From Rhodococcoides corynebacterioides NBRC 14404 (GTDB lineage Bacteria > Actinomycetota > Actinomycetes > Mycobacteriales > Mycobacteriaceae), in assembly GCF_001894765.1 (NCBI RefSeq), contig NZ_BCWV01000006.1:62001-126000 (forward strand): a stretch of DNA of 64,000 nt, in the 5' to 3' direction. Made by a program: the position numbers and the translations under genes. Shown in pieces: positions 33,542-43,060 of this stretch. Within the stretch, counting starts at the first letter, position 1. Every line of letters starts with the position of its first letter. The notes under the pieces were generated by a model that saw nothing but the letters and a program-made list of their open reading frames with translations, had not been told where the DNA came from and made no database searches.

Positions 33542-33590
33542 TGGTCGTCTTTCGTCTGCGGTCGGTGGTGTCTGCCGGGTGCGGGGCGGG

Positions 33591-34280
33591 TCAGCGGCCC
33601 ACGCCGTAGACGCCGCGCGCCTCGTCGCGCACCACGCGTCCGTTGTCGAGCTCGACCACGCGACGGCGCATCGAGTCGACGATGTGGTTGTCGTGGGTGG
33701 CCATGAGCACCGTGGTCCCGGTGCGATTGATGCGCTCGAGCAACAGCATGATGTCCTGGCTGGTGTCGGGATCGAGATTGCCGGTGGGCTCGTCGGCGAG
33801 CAGGACCAGTGGCCGGTTGACGAACGCGCGGGCCACCGCGACCCGCTGCTGCTCACCGCCGGAGAGCTCGCTGGGCAACCGGTCGGCCTTGCCGGACAGG
33901 CCCACCAGGTCGAGCACTTCGGGCACCGTGCGTTCGATCATCGCGCGCTGCTTGCCGATCACCTCGAGGGCGAACGCGACGTTCTCGGACACCGTCTTGT
34001 TCTGCAGGAGACGGAAGTCCTGGAACACGCAGCCGATGGACTGCCGCAGCTTGGGCACGCGCCGCCCGGCCAGCTTGGTGACGTGGAAGTCGGCGACGCG
34101 GATCTCGCCCGAGGTGGGCACCTCCTCGCGGAGGAGCAGCCGCATGAACGTCGACTTTCCCGATCCCGACGGACCGATGAGGAAGACGAATTCTCCCTTG
34201 TCGATGCTCACGGAGACCTTGTCCAACGCGGGGCGTGTCGACGACTTGTAGGACTTCGAGACGTTCTCCACGCTGATCAC
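33591..34280 (-). CDS. ftsE: Cell-division ATP-binding protein FtsE
   Basis: FtsE (229 residues) is the ATPase of FtsEX. Walker A is GPSGSGKST, the Q-loop is CVFQDFRLL, the signature motif is [14 protein letters not shown], Walker B is [15 protein letters not shown], and the switch His is in MATHDNHIV. Start GTG at 34280. It is encoded directly upstream of ftsX. Confidence 0.97.
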   Translation of the reverse strand: MISVENVSKSYKSSTRPALDKVSVSIDKGEFVFLIGPSGSGKSTFMRLLLREEVPTSGEIRVADFHVTKLAGRRVPKLRQSIGCVFQDFRLLQNKTVSENVAFALEVIGKQRAMIERTVPEVLDLVGLSGKADRLPSELSGGEQQRVAVARAFVNRPLVLLADEPTGNLDPDTSQDIMLLLERINRTGTTVLMATHDNHIVDSMRRRVVELDNGRVVRDEARGVYGVGR

Positions 34281-34347
34281 GGGACGCCAGTGTAGCCACC
34301 GCCGTCCCGCAGACCCCGGCTGCGACGCGCGGGGCCACGCGGCCGGG

Positions 34348-34854
34348 TTACGGCGCCGTCGTCGTCGTCGCCGGCGGGCCGAAGCCCGGAATGATCGGCA
34401 ACTGCAGCCCCGGCGCGCGGGTGGTGGTGGTCGGTGCCGTGGTGCCGGTCACCGACGTGCCGGGGTTCGCACCGCCGGTGTCCGGGTCGTCCGTGGGCAC
34501 CGTCGTGGTGGTGGTCGGCGTGGTCGAGGTGAACGTCGGTGCCACCGTCGAGGTCGGCGGCGGGACGATCGTCGACGTCTCGGACGGGGCCGGCGGGACG
34601 TACACCGGCGAGTTCTCGTTCAGCGTCGGGTCGAATCGCACCGCGTTCCAGAGCAGCAGAATCAGCAGGAACGCCACCACCATGACCACCGTGGTGGTGC
34701 GGAAGCCACCGGGCAGGTGAGCCGGGACACGGGAGAGCCACCCCATCGCGGGACGCGTCGACGGGCGATCGTCGGTCGACGACGTCGTGGTCGAGAGCTC
34801 GGGACTCGACTGTTCGGGACTCGAGTGTTCGGGACTCGACTGGTCGGGGGTCAC
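34348..34854 (-). CDS. Pro/Thr-rich single-pass membrane protein
   Basis: A 168-residue protein with a polar Ser/Glu-rich N-terminus, one hydrophobic helix at about residues 53-72 ([19 protein letters not shown]) and a long extracellular tail of Pro and Thr repeats likely to be glycosylated or wall-spanning. A proline-rich membrane protein lies at the same place before ftsE in M. tuberculosis (Rv3103c). The GTG start overlaps the mscS stop. Function unknown. Confidence 0.75.
   Translation of the reverse strand: MTPDQSSPEHSSPEQSSPELSTTTSSTDDRPSTRPAMGWLSRVPAHLPGGFRTTTVVMVVAFLLILLLWNAVRFDPTLNENSPVYVPPAPSETSTIVPPPTSTVAPTFTSTTPTTTTTVPTDDPDTGGANPGTSVTGTTAPTTTTRAPGLQLPIIPGFGPPATTTTAP
34801..34845. 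repeat. Three 15-bp in-frame tandem repeats
   Basis: Units of GGGACTCGACTGTTC (34801, 34816, 34831) with single-base changes encode the SSPEQ-type repeats at the N-terminus of the Pro/Thr-rich membrane protein. Confidence 0.85.
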
Positions 34855-35738
34855 TGCGCACTCCCCACCGGTCGGTCGGCCGACAGCTCGGGCGAGACGG
34901 TGATGCCGTTGCGTCGCAGCGTGATCGCGATACGCGCCCGCAGTTCGCGCCCGACCTCGAACTGCTTGCCGGGCAGGGTGCGCGCGACGAGCCGGAGGTT
35001 GACCTGGTCGACCTCGATGCTCTCGACGCCCATGACGGTCGGCTCGTCGAGCAGGAGTTCCGCGAGTTTGCGGTCCCGGTGTGCTTCCTGGCCGACGGTG
35101 CGCAGCAGTTCGGTGACCGCGGAGAGATCGGCCGTGGGCGGTACCGGGACGTCGATGACGGCGCGGGCCCAGTCCTTGGACAGGTTCACCGCCTTGACGA
35201 TCTGGCCGTTCGGGACGGTGATCACCTCGCCCTCGGCCGATCGGACCCGGGTCACGCGCAGCGTGACGTCCTCGACGGTGCCGACGGCGTCACCGGCCGT
35301 CCCGGTGATGGCCAACTGCACGACGTCGCCGTAGCCGTACTGCCGTTCGGTGATGATGAAGAAGCCCGAGAGGATGTCCTGCACGATGCGCTGGGCGCCG
35401 AAGCCCAGCGCGGCACCGAGCACCGTCGCGGGCGCCACCAGGCTGGTGATGGGGAACCCGAGACGCTGCAGCACCCGGATGGCGACCAGGACGTAGATCA
35501 GCGCGATCACCACCCAGGTGACCACCTGCGCCACGGAGTGTCGGTGCTTGGCGGTCTCGGTGCGGATCAACGCGTCGGTCTGTTGGTAGGTGCGGTCGAT
35601 CCGCCCCGTGATCTTCGCCCCGGCCCAGTCCACCGCGCGCGCGGCCAACATGCCCCCGAGGATCCACAGCAGGATCTCGAGGAAGTTGTTCTGGAGCCAG
35701 AAGACGAAGTCGGGAGGCAGTGGCCAGACGGCGCTCAC
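34851..35738 (-). CDS. Mechanosensitive ion channel (MscS family)
   Basis: A 295-residue small MscS-type channel that releases solutes on hypo-osmotic shock. It has three membrane helices (residues 12-35, 70-92, and the pore helix TSLVAPATVLGAALGFGAQRIVQDILSGFFI in two blocks near 98-128) followed by the beta domain GDVVQLAITGTAGDAVGTVEDVTLRVTRV and PNGQIVKAVNLSK. The GTG start lies three bases after the prfB stop, so translation may be coupled. Confidence 0.9.
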   Translation of the reverse strand: MSAVWPLPPDFVFWLQNNFLEILLWILGGMLAARAVDWAGAKITGRIDRTYQQTDALIRTETAKHRHSVAQVVTWVVIALIYVLVAIRVLQRLGFPITSLVAPATVLGAALGFGAQRIVQDILSGFFIITERQYGYGDVVQLAITGTAGDAVGTVEDVTLRVTRVRSAEGEVITVPNGQIVKAVNLSKDWARAVIDVPVPPTADLSAVTELLRTVGQEAHRDRKLAELLLDEPTVMGVESIEVDQVNLRLVARTLPGKQFEVGRELRARIAITLRRNGITVSPELSADRPVGSAQ

Positions 35739-35741
35739 CGC

Positions 35742-36857
35742 TCACTCCCCGTCGGCACGCATCCGCCAGCGGATGCCGGACTCGATGAACCCGTCGATGT
35801 CACCGTCGAGCACCGCCGACGGATTGTTGACCTCGTGCTCCGTCCGCAGGTCCTTGACCATCTGGTACGGATGCAGGACGTACGACCGCATCTGATTCCC
35901 CCACGAGCTACCCCCGTCGCCCTTGAGCGCGTCCATCTCGGCGCGCTCCTCCTTGCGTTTGACCTCGAGCAGCTTGGCCTGGAGCACGCGCATGGCGGAC
36001 ACCTTGTTCTGCAGCTGCGACTTCTCGTTCTGACAGGTCACCACGATGCCCGTCGGAATGTGCGTCAAGCGCACCGCCGAGTCGGTGGTGTTGACCGACT
36101 GTCCACCCGGACCGGACGACCGGTAGACGTCCACGCGGACGTCGTTCTCCGGAATGTCGATGTGGTCGGTGGTCTCCACCACGGGAAGGACCTCGACCTC
36201 GGCGAAGGACGTCTGACGGCGTCCCTGGTTGTCGAACGGGCTGATCCGCACCAGTCTGTGCGTGCCCTGCTCGATGGACAGCGTGCCGTAGCTGTACGGG
36301 GCCTTGACCGCGAACGTCGCGCTCTTGATACCGGCCTCCTCGGCGTACGAGGTGTCGTAGACCTCGACGCCGTACCCGTGCTTCTCCGCCCAGCGGATGT
36401 ACATCCGCATGAGCATCTCGGCCCAGTCCGCCGCGTCGATGCCGCCGGCCCCGGAACGGATGTTGACCAACGCGTCCCGCTTGTCGTACTCCCCGGACAG
36501 CAGTGTCCGCACCTCGAGCTGCTCGATGTCGGCGTGGAGGGACAGGCGCTCGGCGTCCGCGTCGGCCGTGGCCTCGGCGGCGGCCGCACCCTCCTCGGCC
36601 TCGGCGAGTTCGTAGAGCACGGGCAGATCGTCGAGCCGCTGCCGAAGTTCCTCCACGCGGCGCAACTCGGCCTGGGCGTGACTGAGCGTGCTGGTGACCT
36701 GCTGCGCGTGCTCCTGGTCGTTCCACAGCTCCGGGTCCGCCGCCTGGTGCTCGAGCTCGTCGATCCGGCGGCGCAGTTCCTCGACGTCGAGGACCGATTC
36801 CACCGTCTTGAGGGTCGTGTCGAGTTCGGCGATGTCAGCGGCTACGTCGGGATGCAC
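35742..36857 (-). CDS. prfB: Peptide chain release factor 2
   Basis: RF2 (371 residues) recognises UGA and UAA stop codons. Domain 3 has the peptidyl-hydrolysis motif [10 protein letters not shown] and domain 2 the anticodon-like [12 protein letters not shown] with the SPF tripeptide. The N-terminal coiled coil spans about residues 1-100. The reading frame is continuous from GTG 36857, so the programmed +1 frameshift of E. coli prfB is absent. It is divergent from hisN with 39 bases between the starts. Confidence 0.97.
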   Translation of the reverse strand: MHPDVAADIAELDTTLKTVESVLDVEELRRRIDELEHQAADPELWNDQEHAQQVTSTLSHAQAELRRVEELRQRLDDLPVLYELAEAEEGAAAAEATADADAERLSLHADIEQLEVRTLLSGEYDKRDALVNIRSGAGGIDAADWAEMLMRMYIRWAEKHGYGVEVYDTSYAEEAGIKSATFAVKAPYSYGTLSIEQGTHRLVRISPFDNQGRRQTSFAEVEVLPVVETTDHIDIPENDVRVDVYRSSGPGGQSVNTTDSAVRLTHIPTGIVVTCQNEKSQLQNKVSAMRVLQAKLLEVKRKEERAEMDALKGDGGSSWGNQMRSYVLHPYQMVKDLRTEHEVNNPSAVLDGDIDGFIESGIRWRMRADGE

Positions 36858-36896
36858 GCAGACGAGGTTACCGCCAGCGCAGTAGCGTCCTGACCC

Positions 36897-37760
36897 GTGA
36901 CTCCGTCCTCCCCCGACACCGAGCCCGACCCGGGACGTGCGCCCGACACCGCCCGAGGCGTCGCCGACGATCTCGCGCTGGCCCGGCGTCTCGCCGACGC
37001 CGCCGACGAGATCACCCGCGCCCGCTTCCGGGCCGTCGACCTGCGTGTGGACGACAAGCCCGACCTGACTCCGGTGTCCGACGCCGACCTCGCCGTCGAG
37101 ACCGCTCTGCGCGCTCTGCTCGGGACCGAGCGCCCCGGCGACGCCGTGCTCGGCGAGGAGTTCGGGGGCACGGCGTCCTTCTCCGGTCGTCAGTGGGTGA
37201 TCGACCCCATCGACGGGACCAAGAGCTTCGTCCGGGGCGTGCCCGTCTGGGCGTCGCTGATCGCACTGCTCGAGGACGGCGTGCCGGTGGTCGGAGTCGT
37301 GAGCGCCCCGTCGCTGGAACGTCGCTGGTGGGCCGCGCACGGTCTCGGCGCGTACGCCGCGGTGACGGGCGAGAGCCCACGCCGACTGTCCGTCTCCACG
37401 GTCCGGTCGCCCGCGTCGGCCAGCCTCGGCTTCTCGTCGCTGTCCGGATGGAAGGACGCCGGACTGCGGGAGTCCTTCCTCGACCTCACCGACGAGGTCT
37501 GGCGCGTGCGGGGGTACGGCGACTTCCTCTCCTACTGCTTCGTGGCGGAGGGTGCCGTCGACATCGCCGTCGAACCCGAGGTCTCGCTGTGGGACCTGGC
37601 TCCGCTCGACATCCTGGTGCGGGAGGCCGGGGGCCGTTTCGGCGGCCTCGACGGCACGCCGGGCCCGCATGCGGGCAGCGCCGTCGCCACCAACGGGCTG
37701 CTGCACGATCACGTGCTCGGCGCGCTGCGGCTGGATCGGAGCACACAACGGCCGTTGTGA
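36897..37760 (+). CDS. hisN: Histidinol-phosphatase (inositol monophosphatase family)
   Basis: A 287-residue Mg-dependent phosphatase; by position (beside prfB and fadE24) it matches the actinobacterial HisN that removes phosphate from histidinol phosphate. Metal motifs in order are [18 protein letters not shown] and [18 protein letters not shown]. The GTG start is used. It supplies the only step missing from the his operon at 4-11 kb. It ends in a short palindrome (see 37744). Confidence 0.88.
   Translation: MTPSSPDTEPDPGRAPDTARGVADDLALARRLADAADEITRARFRAVDLRVDDKPDLTPVSDADLAVETALRALLGTERPGDAVLGEEFGGTASFSGRQWVIDPIDGTKSFVRGVPVWASLIALLEDGVPVVGVVSAPSLERRWWAAHGLGAYAAVTGESPRRLSVSTVRSPASASLGFSSLSGWKDAGLRESFLDLTDEVWRVRGYGDFLSYCFVAEGAVDIAVEPEVSLWDLAPLDILVREAGGRFGGLDGTPGPHAGSAVATNGLLHDHVLGALRLDRSTQRPL
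37744..37759. other. Perfect 16-bp palindrome at the hisN stop
   Basis: CACAACGGCCGTTGTG covers the last codons of hisN. It has no loop and no T-run, so it is more like a protein-binding site than a terminator. Confidence 0.5.
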
Positions 37761-37764
37761 CTCG

Positions 37765-37810
37765 CGGTAACTTACCGAGTGGTAGACAACTCAACTTACC
37801 GCCGAGTAAG
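37765..37810. promoter_or_regulatory. Operator cluster upstream of the acyl-CoA dehydrogenase pair
   Basis: Three related sites lie in 46 bases: the perfect palindrome CGGTAACTTACCG (37765-37777), the overlapping CTTACCGAGTGGTAG (37771-37785) and CTTACCGCCGAGTAAG (37795-37810). The shared half-site is CTTAC(C)/GTAAG, a TetR-like pattern. The cluster ends 43 bases before the start of the first fadE gene and is probably its control region. Confidence 0.6.
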
Positions 37811-37853
37811 ATCGGGGCGTCCCCGACCGAACACCGAGAAACAGCTGGTGATC

Positions 37854-39263
37854 ATGACGAAGAACGGCACCGCCCCTACCGCCGGCACGGGAGCCAAGCG
37901 CCCGGTGCGCGACACGTCCGCCCCCGGCTTGAACCCCATCAAGCGCGATGCCATCGGCACCGCGATGCGGGTCCTCACCAAGCTGACCGGGTCCGAGCTG
38001 GCCGAGAAGTACAACCTGCGCCAGACCGTCGACCGCGTGACGTACGAGAGCACCAAGACCGGATTCAAGACCCTCGGCGCCGCCACACGCGCCTTCGGCA
38101 AGGTCTCCGGCGGCGGTGATCCCGCGCGGCTGAGCGACTCGAGCACCAAGGGCTCGGACTACTTCGACCTCACGCCGGACGACGAGCAGAAGATGATCGT
38201 CGAGACCGTCCTCGAGTTCGCCGAGGAGATCATGCGCCCGGCCGCGCACGACGCGGACGAGGCCGCGGCGTCGCCCGACGATCTGGTGACCCGTGCCGCC
38301 GAACTGGGCGTCACCATGATCAACGTCCCCGAATCTCTCGACGGCGTGGCCACCGAGCGCAGCGCCGTCACCAATGCACTCGTCGCGGAAGCACTCGGAT
38401 ACGGCGACATGGGCCTGGCCCTGCCGATCCTCGCGCCCAGCGGTGTCGCGGTGGCGCTCACCCAGTACGGGTCGGACGCCCAGCAGAAGACCTACCTGCC
38501 CGCGTTCAGCGGCGAGAAGGTTCCGGGTGCCGCCCTGGTCGTGACCGAGCCGCGCGCCCTGTTCGATCCGTTCGCGCTGCAGACCAAGGCCGTTCGCTCC
38601 CCCAGCGGCTACAAGCTCACGGGTATCAAGAGCCTCGTGCCCGCGGCTGCCTCGGCCGAGTTGTTCATCGTCGCAGCCGAGCTCGACGGCAAGCCCGCCC
38701 TGTTCATCGTCGAGTCCGACAGCCAGGGACTCGTGGTCGAGGCCGATCCGAGCATGGGCCTGCGTGCCGCCGGCCTCGGTCGACTGCACCTCGACGAGGT
38801 CGCCGTGCCGGAGAGCAACCTTCTCGGCGAGGCCGACGCCGCCACCCGCGTCGCCGACTACACCGATGCGATCCGGCTGTCCCGCCTCGGGTGGGCCGCA
38901 CTCGCCGCCGGCACCTCGAAGGCCGTTCTCGACTACGTGGTGCCCTACGTCAACGACCGCACCGCGTTCGGTGAGCCGATCAGCCACCGCCAGGCGGTGG
39001 CGTTCATGGTCGCCAACATCGCGATCGAACTCGACGGGCTGCGCCTGATCGTCCAGCGCGGCGCCTCCCGTGCAGAGCAGGGCCTCTCCTTCGCCCGTGA
39101 AGCCGCCCTCGCCCGCCGCTTCGCCACCGAGAAGGGCATGCAGATCGGTCTCGACGGTGTCCAACTGCTCGGCGGCCACGGCTTCACCAAGGAGCACCCC
39201 GTCGAGCGGTGGTACCGCGACCTGCGTGCCGTCGGTGTCGCCGAGGGCGTCGTCCTGATCTGA
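37854..39263 (+). CDS. Acyl-CoA dehydrogenase (FadE24-like)
   Basis: A 469-residue flavoprotein of the acyl-CoA dehydrogenase family, with a poorly conserved N-terminal extension of about 110 residues before the first helix (FDLTPDDEQKMIVETVLEFAEEIMRP in two blocks). Seen are a VTEPRALFDPFA middle motif in place of the usual TEPxxGSD, GLRAAGLGRLHLDEVAVPESNLLG, and the C-terminal YVNDRTAFGEPISHRQAVAFMVANIAI, LLGGHGFTKEHPVERWYRDLRAVGV. Order (hisN neighbour, then a second enzyme) matches M. tuberculosis fadE24-fadE23. The two may form one heteromeric complex. ATG at 37854; RBS weak. Confidence 0.85.
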   Translation: MTKNGTAPTAGTGAKRPVRDTSAPGLNPIKRDAIGTAMRVLTKLTGSELAEKYNLRQTVDRVTYESTKTGFKTLGAATRAFGKVSGGGDPARLSDSSTKGSDYFDLTPDDEQKMIVETVLEFAEEIMRPAAHDADEAAASPDDLVTRAAELGVTMINVPESLDGVATERSAVTNALVAEALGYGDMGLALPILAPSGVAVALTQYGSDAQQKTYLPAFSGEKVPGAALVVTEPRALFDPFALQTKAVRSPSGYKLTGIKSLVPAAASAELFIVAAELDGKPALFIVESDSQGLVVEADPSMGLRAAGLGRLHLDEVAVPESNLLGEADAATRVADYTDAIRLSRLGWAALAAGTSKAVLDYVVPYVNDRTAFGEPISHRQAVAFMVANIAIELDGLRLIVQRGASRAEQGLSFAREAALARRFATEKGMQIGLDGVQLLGGHGFTKEHPVERWYRDLRAVGVAEGVVLI

Positions 39264-39291
39264 TCCCCACCCACAGCCCGAAGGAACTCTC

Positions 39292-40506
39292 ATGATCAAT
39301 CTCGAACTCCCTCGCAAGCTCCGGGCGGGGGCCAACCAGGCTCACCAGGTCGCGGCCGAGATCATGCGTCCGGTCTCGCGCAAGTACGACCTCGCCGAGC
39401 ACGCCTATCCGGTCGAGCTCGACACCATGGCCGCCATGATCGAGGGCATGTCCGACGCCGGCAACGAGGTCGGCGGCGCCAAGGGTGGCCGGGAATCCGG
39501 CGAGCCCAAGCCCAGCAAGACCGCCAACTCCAACGGCGGCAACATGGCCGCGCTGGTCAACGTCATCGAAACCTGCTGGGGCGACGTCGGTCTCACGCTG
39601 TCGGTGCCCTACCAGGGTCTCGGCAACTCGGCCATCGCCGCCGTCGCCACCGACGAGCAGCTCGAGCGCTTCGGCAAGGTGTGGGCCTCGATGGCCATCA
39701 CCGAGCCCAGTTTCGGGTCCGACTCCGCGGCCGTCAGCACCACTGCCGTTCTCGACGGCGACGAGTGGGTGCTCAACGGCGAGAAGATCTACGTCACCGC
39801 CGGCGAGCGCTCCACCCACATCGTCGTGTGGGCCACCGTCGACAAGACCAAGGGTCGCGCGGCCATCAAGTCGTTCGTCGTACCGCGGGACGCACCGGGT
39901 CTGTCGGTCGCCCGTCTCGAACACAAGCTCGGCATCAAGGCGTCCGACACCGCTGCTCTCCTGCTCGACAACTGCCGCATCCCCAAGGACAACCTGCTGG
40001 GATCGCCGGACGTCGACACCGACAAGGGTTTCGCGGGCGTCATGCAGACGTTCGACAACACCCGCCCCCTCGTGGCCGGTATGGCCATCGGCGTCGCCCG
40101 CGCCGCGCTCGAGGAACTGCGCAGCATCCTCACCGAGGCCGGCGTCGAGATCGACTACGACGCACCGACGTACAGCCTGTCGGCTCCGGCGGCCGAGTAC
40201 ATCCGCCTCGAATCCGACTGGGAGGCAGCGTATCTGCTCGCCCTGCGCGCAGCGTGGATGGCGGACAACAAGGAGCCCAACAGCCTGCAGGCCTCCATGT
40301 CCAAGGCGAAGGCCGGTCGTAGCGCCTCCGACATCACGCTCAAGGCCGTCGAACTCGCCGGCACGCTCGGCTACTCGCAGCATCTCCTGCTCGAGAAGTG
40401 GGCGCGTGACTCGAAGATCCTCGACATCTTCGAAGGCACGCAGCAGATTCAGCAGTTGATCGTGGCGCGCCGCGTCCTGGGGCTGAGTTCCGCGCAGCTC
40501 AAGTGA
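39292..40506 (+). CDS. Acyl-CoA dehydrogenase (FadE23-like)
   Basis: A 404-residue acyl-CoA dehydrogenase. It has the canonical FAD-adenine motif AITEPSFGSDSAAVSTTA, the central WVLNGEKIYVTAGERSTHIVVWA, LGIKASDTAALLLDNCRIP, and the C-terminal LAGTLGYSQHLLLEKWARDSKILDIFEGTQQIQQLIVARRVLG (read in blocks), where the catalytic Glu of the family (FEGT) is present. It has AAGGAA 6 bases upstream and lies 28 bases after its partner, so the two form an operon, ended by a strong terminator. Confidence 0.9.
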   Translation: MINLELPRKLRAGANQAHQVAAEIMRPVSRKYDLAEHAYPVELDTMAAMIEGMSDAGNEVGGAKGGRESGEPKPSKTANSNGGNMAALVNVIETCWGDVGLTLSVPYQGLGNSAIAAVATDEQLERFGKVWASMAITEPSFGSDSAAVSTTAVLDGDEWVLNGEKIYVTAGERSTHIVVWATVDKTKGRAAIKSFVVPRDAPGLSVARLEHKLGIKASDTAALLLDNCRIPKDNLLGSPDVDTDKGFAGVMQTFDNTRPLVAGMAIGVARAALEELRSILTEAGVEIDYDAPTYSLSAPAAEYIRLESDWEAAYLLALRAAWMADNKEPNSLQASMSKAKAGRSASDITLKAVELAGTLGYSQHLLLEKWARDSKILDIFEGTQQIQQLIVARRVLGLSSAQLK

Positions 40507-40528
40507 CGTCGTCCTGACACGTCGTTCG

Positions 40529-40558
40529 ACGGGCCCGACACCTCGGTGTCGGGCCCGT
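40529..40558 (+). terminator. Intrinsic terminator of the fadE operon
   Basis: A 14-bp perfect inverted repeat, ACGGGCCCGACACC and its complement, with a tight loop, 22 bases after the stop codon; followed by TTCTG rather than a full T-run. Confidence 0.85.
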
Positions 40559-40650
40559 TCTGCGTTCGGGGCGGCCCGCTCGGTAGTGACGGCGCGGTTC
40601 GGGGTACTCACGGCTCGACAGAGCGACGTACACGTGCGAGGAGGCACCCG

Positions 40651-40884
40651 ATGGCCGAGTGGGCGAAGAAGATCGAAGAGAAGACGAAGGAGCTCGTCGC
40701 CGAGGCCGAGGTCAACCTGGCGCACCTCGAAGGTGCGGACGCGGTAGATCTCGACGAGGCCGAGGACGGCGACTCGGCCGATCGCACTGCGGCGTCCGAT
40801 CGCACTGCGACAGGCGGCGAGGTGACCGAGAACGACGCTCCCACCACCGGATCGGTGTCCGAGGACCCCGATCTGCGGGACTGA
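40651..40884 (+). CDS. Small acidic hypothetical protein
   Basis: A 77-residue protein with a helical N-terminus (MAEWAKKIEEKTKELVAEAE) and a very acidic, Ser/Thr-rich tail. The ATG is preceded by a strong GGAGG at 8 bases, which supports real translation. No family is recognised. It stands alone between the fadE terminator and a secreted protein gene. Confidence 0.6.
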   Translation: MAEWAKKIEEKTKELVAEAEVNLAHLEGADAVDLDEAEDGDSADRTAASDRTATGGEVTENDAPTTGSVSEDPDLRD

Positions 40885-40949
40885 CCACACTGCTCCCGCC
40901 GGGTGCGTCGGGTGAGGGCCGGTCGACACACACCACTCCTGTCACAACC

Positions 40950-40963
40950 CGGTATCGATACCG
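40950..40963. promoter_or_regulatory. Perfect 14-bp palindrome upstream of the GH43-like gene
   Basis: CGGTATCGATACCG is fully symmetrical and lies 45 bases before the ATG of the secreted protein. It is the only AT-containing symmetrical element in this intergenic stretch and may be an operator. Confidence 0.45.
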
Positions 40964-41008
40964 CCGGCGACCGCCGACGAGGTTCCGCGGTCTGTCAGAG
41001 TTCGAGTT

Positions 41009-41968
41009 ATGACTCCCCGCCCGCGTCGTCGCGCTGCCGCCGCTGCCGTAATGGTCGCCGCGTGCACAATCGCCTCGCCCACGACGGCCTCGGCGCAGCC
41101 GGAAACCTGGCGGTACACCATGGTGGCGTTCAGCAACGCCAGTGACCGCGACCTGGACGTCTACGAGTCGTCGGACGGAACGTCGTTCACCGCTGCGCGC
41201 ACATCGGCCTACCGTCCGCCGTCCGGCGTGGTGCGAGACCCGAGCATCATCCGACACACCGACGGCCTCTACCACCTCACCTACACGACGGTCGACGGCG
41301 CGACCATCGGGTTCGCCACCAGTCCGGACCGACTGACGTGGACGTTCGGTGGGAATCACGCTCTGCCGTTGTGCTGCGCCTTCCTGCCCGGTACCGGTGA
41401 TGGGCGTGGAGTCGTCGACCTCCCGTTGTTCGGATCGGCGGGCTCCTCCGACGGGCCGTCGCTGTCCCCGTTCACCACCAAGGCCTGGGCGCCCGAATGG
41501 TTCGTCGACGGTGATGCGGTTCACGTCATCGTGTCGTTGTCCACCGGTGGAGGGTTCGTTCCGCATCTGCTGACAGCGCAGAACGAGTCCCTGACGTCCT
41601 GGAGCGCCCCGGTGCCGATGGCGGGTCTGGGCGCCGATCGGATCGACACCACCGTCGTGAAGGTAGGTTCCGAGTACCACGCGTTCACCAAGAACGAGAC
41701 GAAGAAGACCATCGAGCATCTGGCCTCACCCACCTTGGTCGGCCCGTATCGTCCACTGCCGCCGGGTGATTGGGGCGCCCTGCGCGAGGGGCCCGCCGTC
41801 GTCCAGCTGCCCGACGGCGCGTGGCGACTCTATCTGGACGCCTACACCGAGGGGCGCTACCTGTACTCGGACAGCGGCGACGGGCTGCGGACGTGGACCG
41901 AACCCCGGGAGCTCCCCGGGGTGTCCGGCACCGTCCGTCACATCGGCGTTCTGCGCGAGCCGGCCTGA
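41009..41968 (+). CDS. Secreted GH43-like beta-propeller glycosidase
   Basis: A 319-residue exported protein. Residues 1-30 are a signal peptide (RPRRRAAAAAVMVAACTIA then cleavage after TASA). The mature part has the five-bladed propeller spacing of GH43: VRDPSIIRH with Asp about 77, KAWAPEWF with Glu about 163, and LREGPAV with Glu about 260, the likely base, pKa-modulator and acid. The substrate (arabinan, xylan or a cell-wall glycan) cannot be told. Family assignment is by these motifs and is moderate. Confidence 0.65.
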   Translation: MTPRPRRRAAAAAVMVAACTIASPTTASAQPETWRYTMVAFSNASDRDLDVYESSDGTSFTAARTSAYRPPSGVVRDPSIIRHTDGLYHLTYTTVDGATIGFATSPDRLTWTFGGNHALPLCCAFLPGTGDGRGVVDLPLFGSAGSSDGPSLSPFTTKAWAPEWFVDGDAVHVIVSLSTGGGFVPHLLTAQNESLTSWSAPVPMAGLGADRIDTTVVKVGSEYHAFTKNETKKTIEHLASPTLVGPYRPLPPGDWGALREGPAVVQLPDGAWRLYLDAYTEGRYLYSDSGDGLRTWTEPRELPGVSGTVRHIGVLREPA

Positions 41969-41993
41969 GACCGGCTCCCGCCGGCGGGTCGGT

Positions 41994-42062
41994 AGACCGT
42001 TCCCGCTGACGCTGCACGCGTTCACGGACAGTGCACGGTAGTTGTCAACCTGTCTGAGACAG
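41994..42062 (+). repeat. Left terminal inverted repeat of the IS element
   Basis: Matches the reverse complement of 43547-43618 with a few mismatches and two single-base gaps. The orfB stop codon lies inside it. Confidence 0.75.
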
Positions 42063-43043
42063 TCTGTGGTGGTTGATGCCGGTGAGTCCGGGTAGGTCCG
42101 GCGGCTGGGGCGGGCGCCGGAACCGTTCGGGGTGTTGGGCGTGGTAGCGGGTCAAATACTGTTGCCGGTCCTGTCGGACCAGGTGCGCGGTGCCGTGGTG
42201 GGTGTCGGCGGGGGTATGTCGGCCGAGGCCGCTGTGACGGTGCTCGGTGGCGTAGCGACGCAGGAAGGTCGCTGTCCAGGTTCGGGAGTGGTCGATGCTC
42301 TCGAACCGGGTGGGGCAGTCGAGGTCGTACTTGATCGTCTTGAACAGCGATTCGGAGAACGGATTGTCGTCGCTGACCCGTGGGCGGGAGAACGAGGTGA
42401 GCACACCATGTTCGGTGAGGGCGTCGATCAGGGTGTGTGAGCGCATGACGGCGCCGTTGTCGCCGTGCAGCACCGTCGGGGCGCCGTGGGTGGTGATGGC
42501 GTGGGCGAACATGGCCGTGGCCAGGTGTCGATCCTCGGTGTGCTCGATCCGCCATGCCACCGGGTAGCGGGAGAACACGTCGATGGCGAGGTAGAGCTTG
42601 TATCGGTCCTGCGGTCGGGGTCCGCGCAGTTCGGTGATGTCCCACGACCACAGGTCACCGACCGCGTGGGCGGCGACCACCGGGGTGCGGCGGGTCGCCG
42701 CGGCGCCGACTCCGCGGCGTCGGCGGCGGTCACCGACGCAGTGCGCGGCGGCGGCGACACGGTAGAAGGTGCGCTGTGAGCACGCCACCCTCCCTTCGTC
42801 GAATGCCCGCCAATACGTTTGCACCACAGACAGATCGGTGTAGTCGTCGTCGGTGACGACGTCGAGGATCCGGCGGCGTTCGTCGGCGGTCAGTGCTGCC
42901 GGTTGGGTCCGCTCACGGTGCGGGATCGGCGTCGGGACCCGGCGGTAGTGGGCGTAGCGGCGGGTGAGTCGGTAGTAGGTGGAGCGGGCGATCCCGACCA
43001 ACGCGCACGCCGCCACCACCGACACCGACGAGGTCGTGGTCAC
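42045..43043 (-). CDS. IS3-family transposase, OrfB (catalytic)
   Basis: A DDE integrase-fold transposase of about 332 residues. The N-terminal helix-turn-helix (CALVGIARSTYYRLTRRYAHYR) is followed by the rve catalytic core: WSWDITELRG (first Asp), HGDNGAVMRSH (second Asp) and FSESLFKTIKYD (Glu). It follows orfA with an 18-base gap and a shifted frame; GTG at 43043 next to GAGGAG is the likely start, or the two are joined by frameshifting as in many IS3 elements, although no A-rich slippery site is seen. All three catalytic acids are intact, so it may be active. Confidence 0.9.
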   Translation of the reverse strand: MTTTSSVSVVAACALVGIARSTYYRLTRRYAHYRRVPTPIPHRERTQPAALTADERRRILDVVTDDDYTDLSVVQTYWRAFDEGRVACSQRTFYRVAAAAHCVGDRRRRRGVGAAATRRTPVVAAHAVGDLWSWDITELRGPRPQDRYKLYLAIDVFSRYPVAWRIEHTEDRHLATAMFAHAITTHGAPTVLHGDNGAVMRSHTLIDALTEHGVLTSFSRPRVSDDNPFSESLFKTIKYDLDCPTRFESIDHSRTWTATFLRRYATEHRHSGLGRHTPADTHHGTAHLVRQDRQQYLTRYHAQHPERFRRPPQPPDLPGLTGINHHRLSQTG

Positions 43044-43060
43044 CTCCTCGACGGTGGCGG

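Noticed and set aside
36700-36857. Programmed +1 frameshift in prfB
   Set aside because: The frame is continuous from the start and no in-frame UGA after a Shine-Dalgarno-like site was found.
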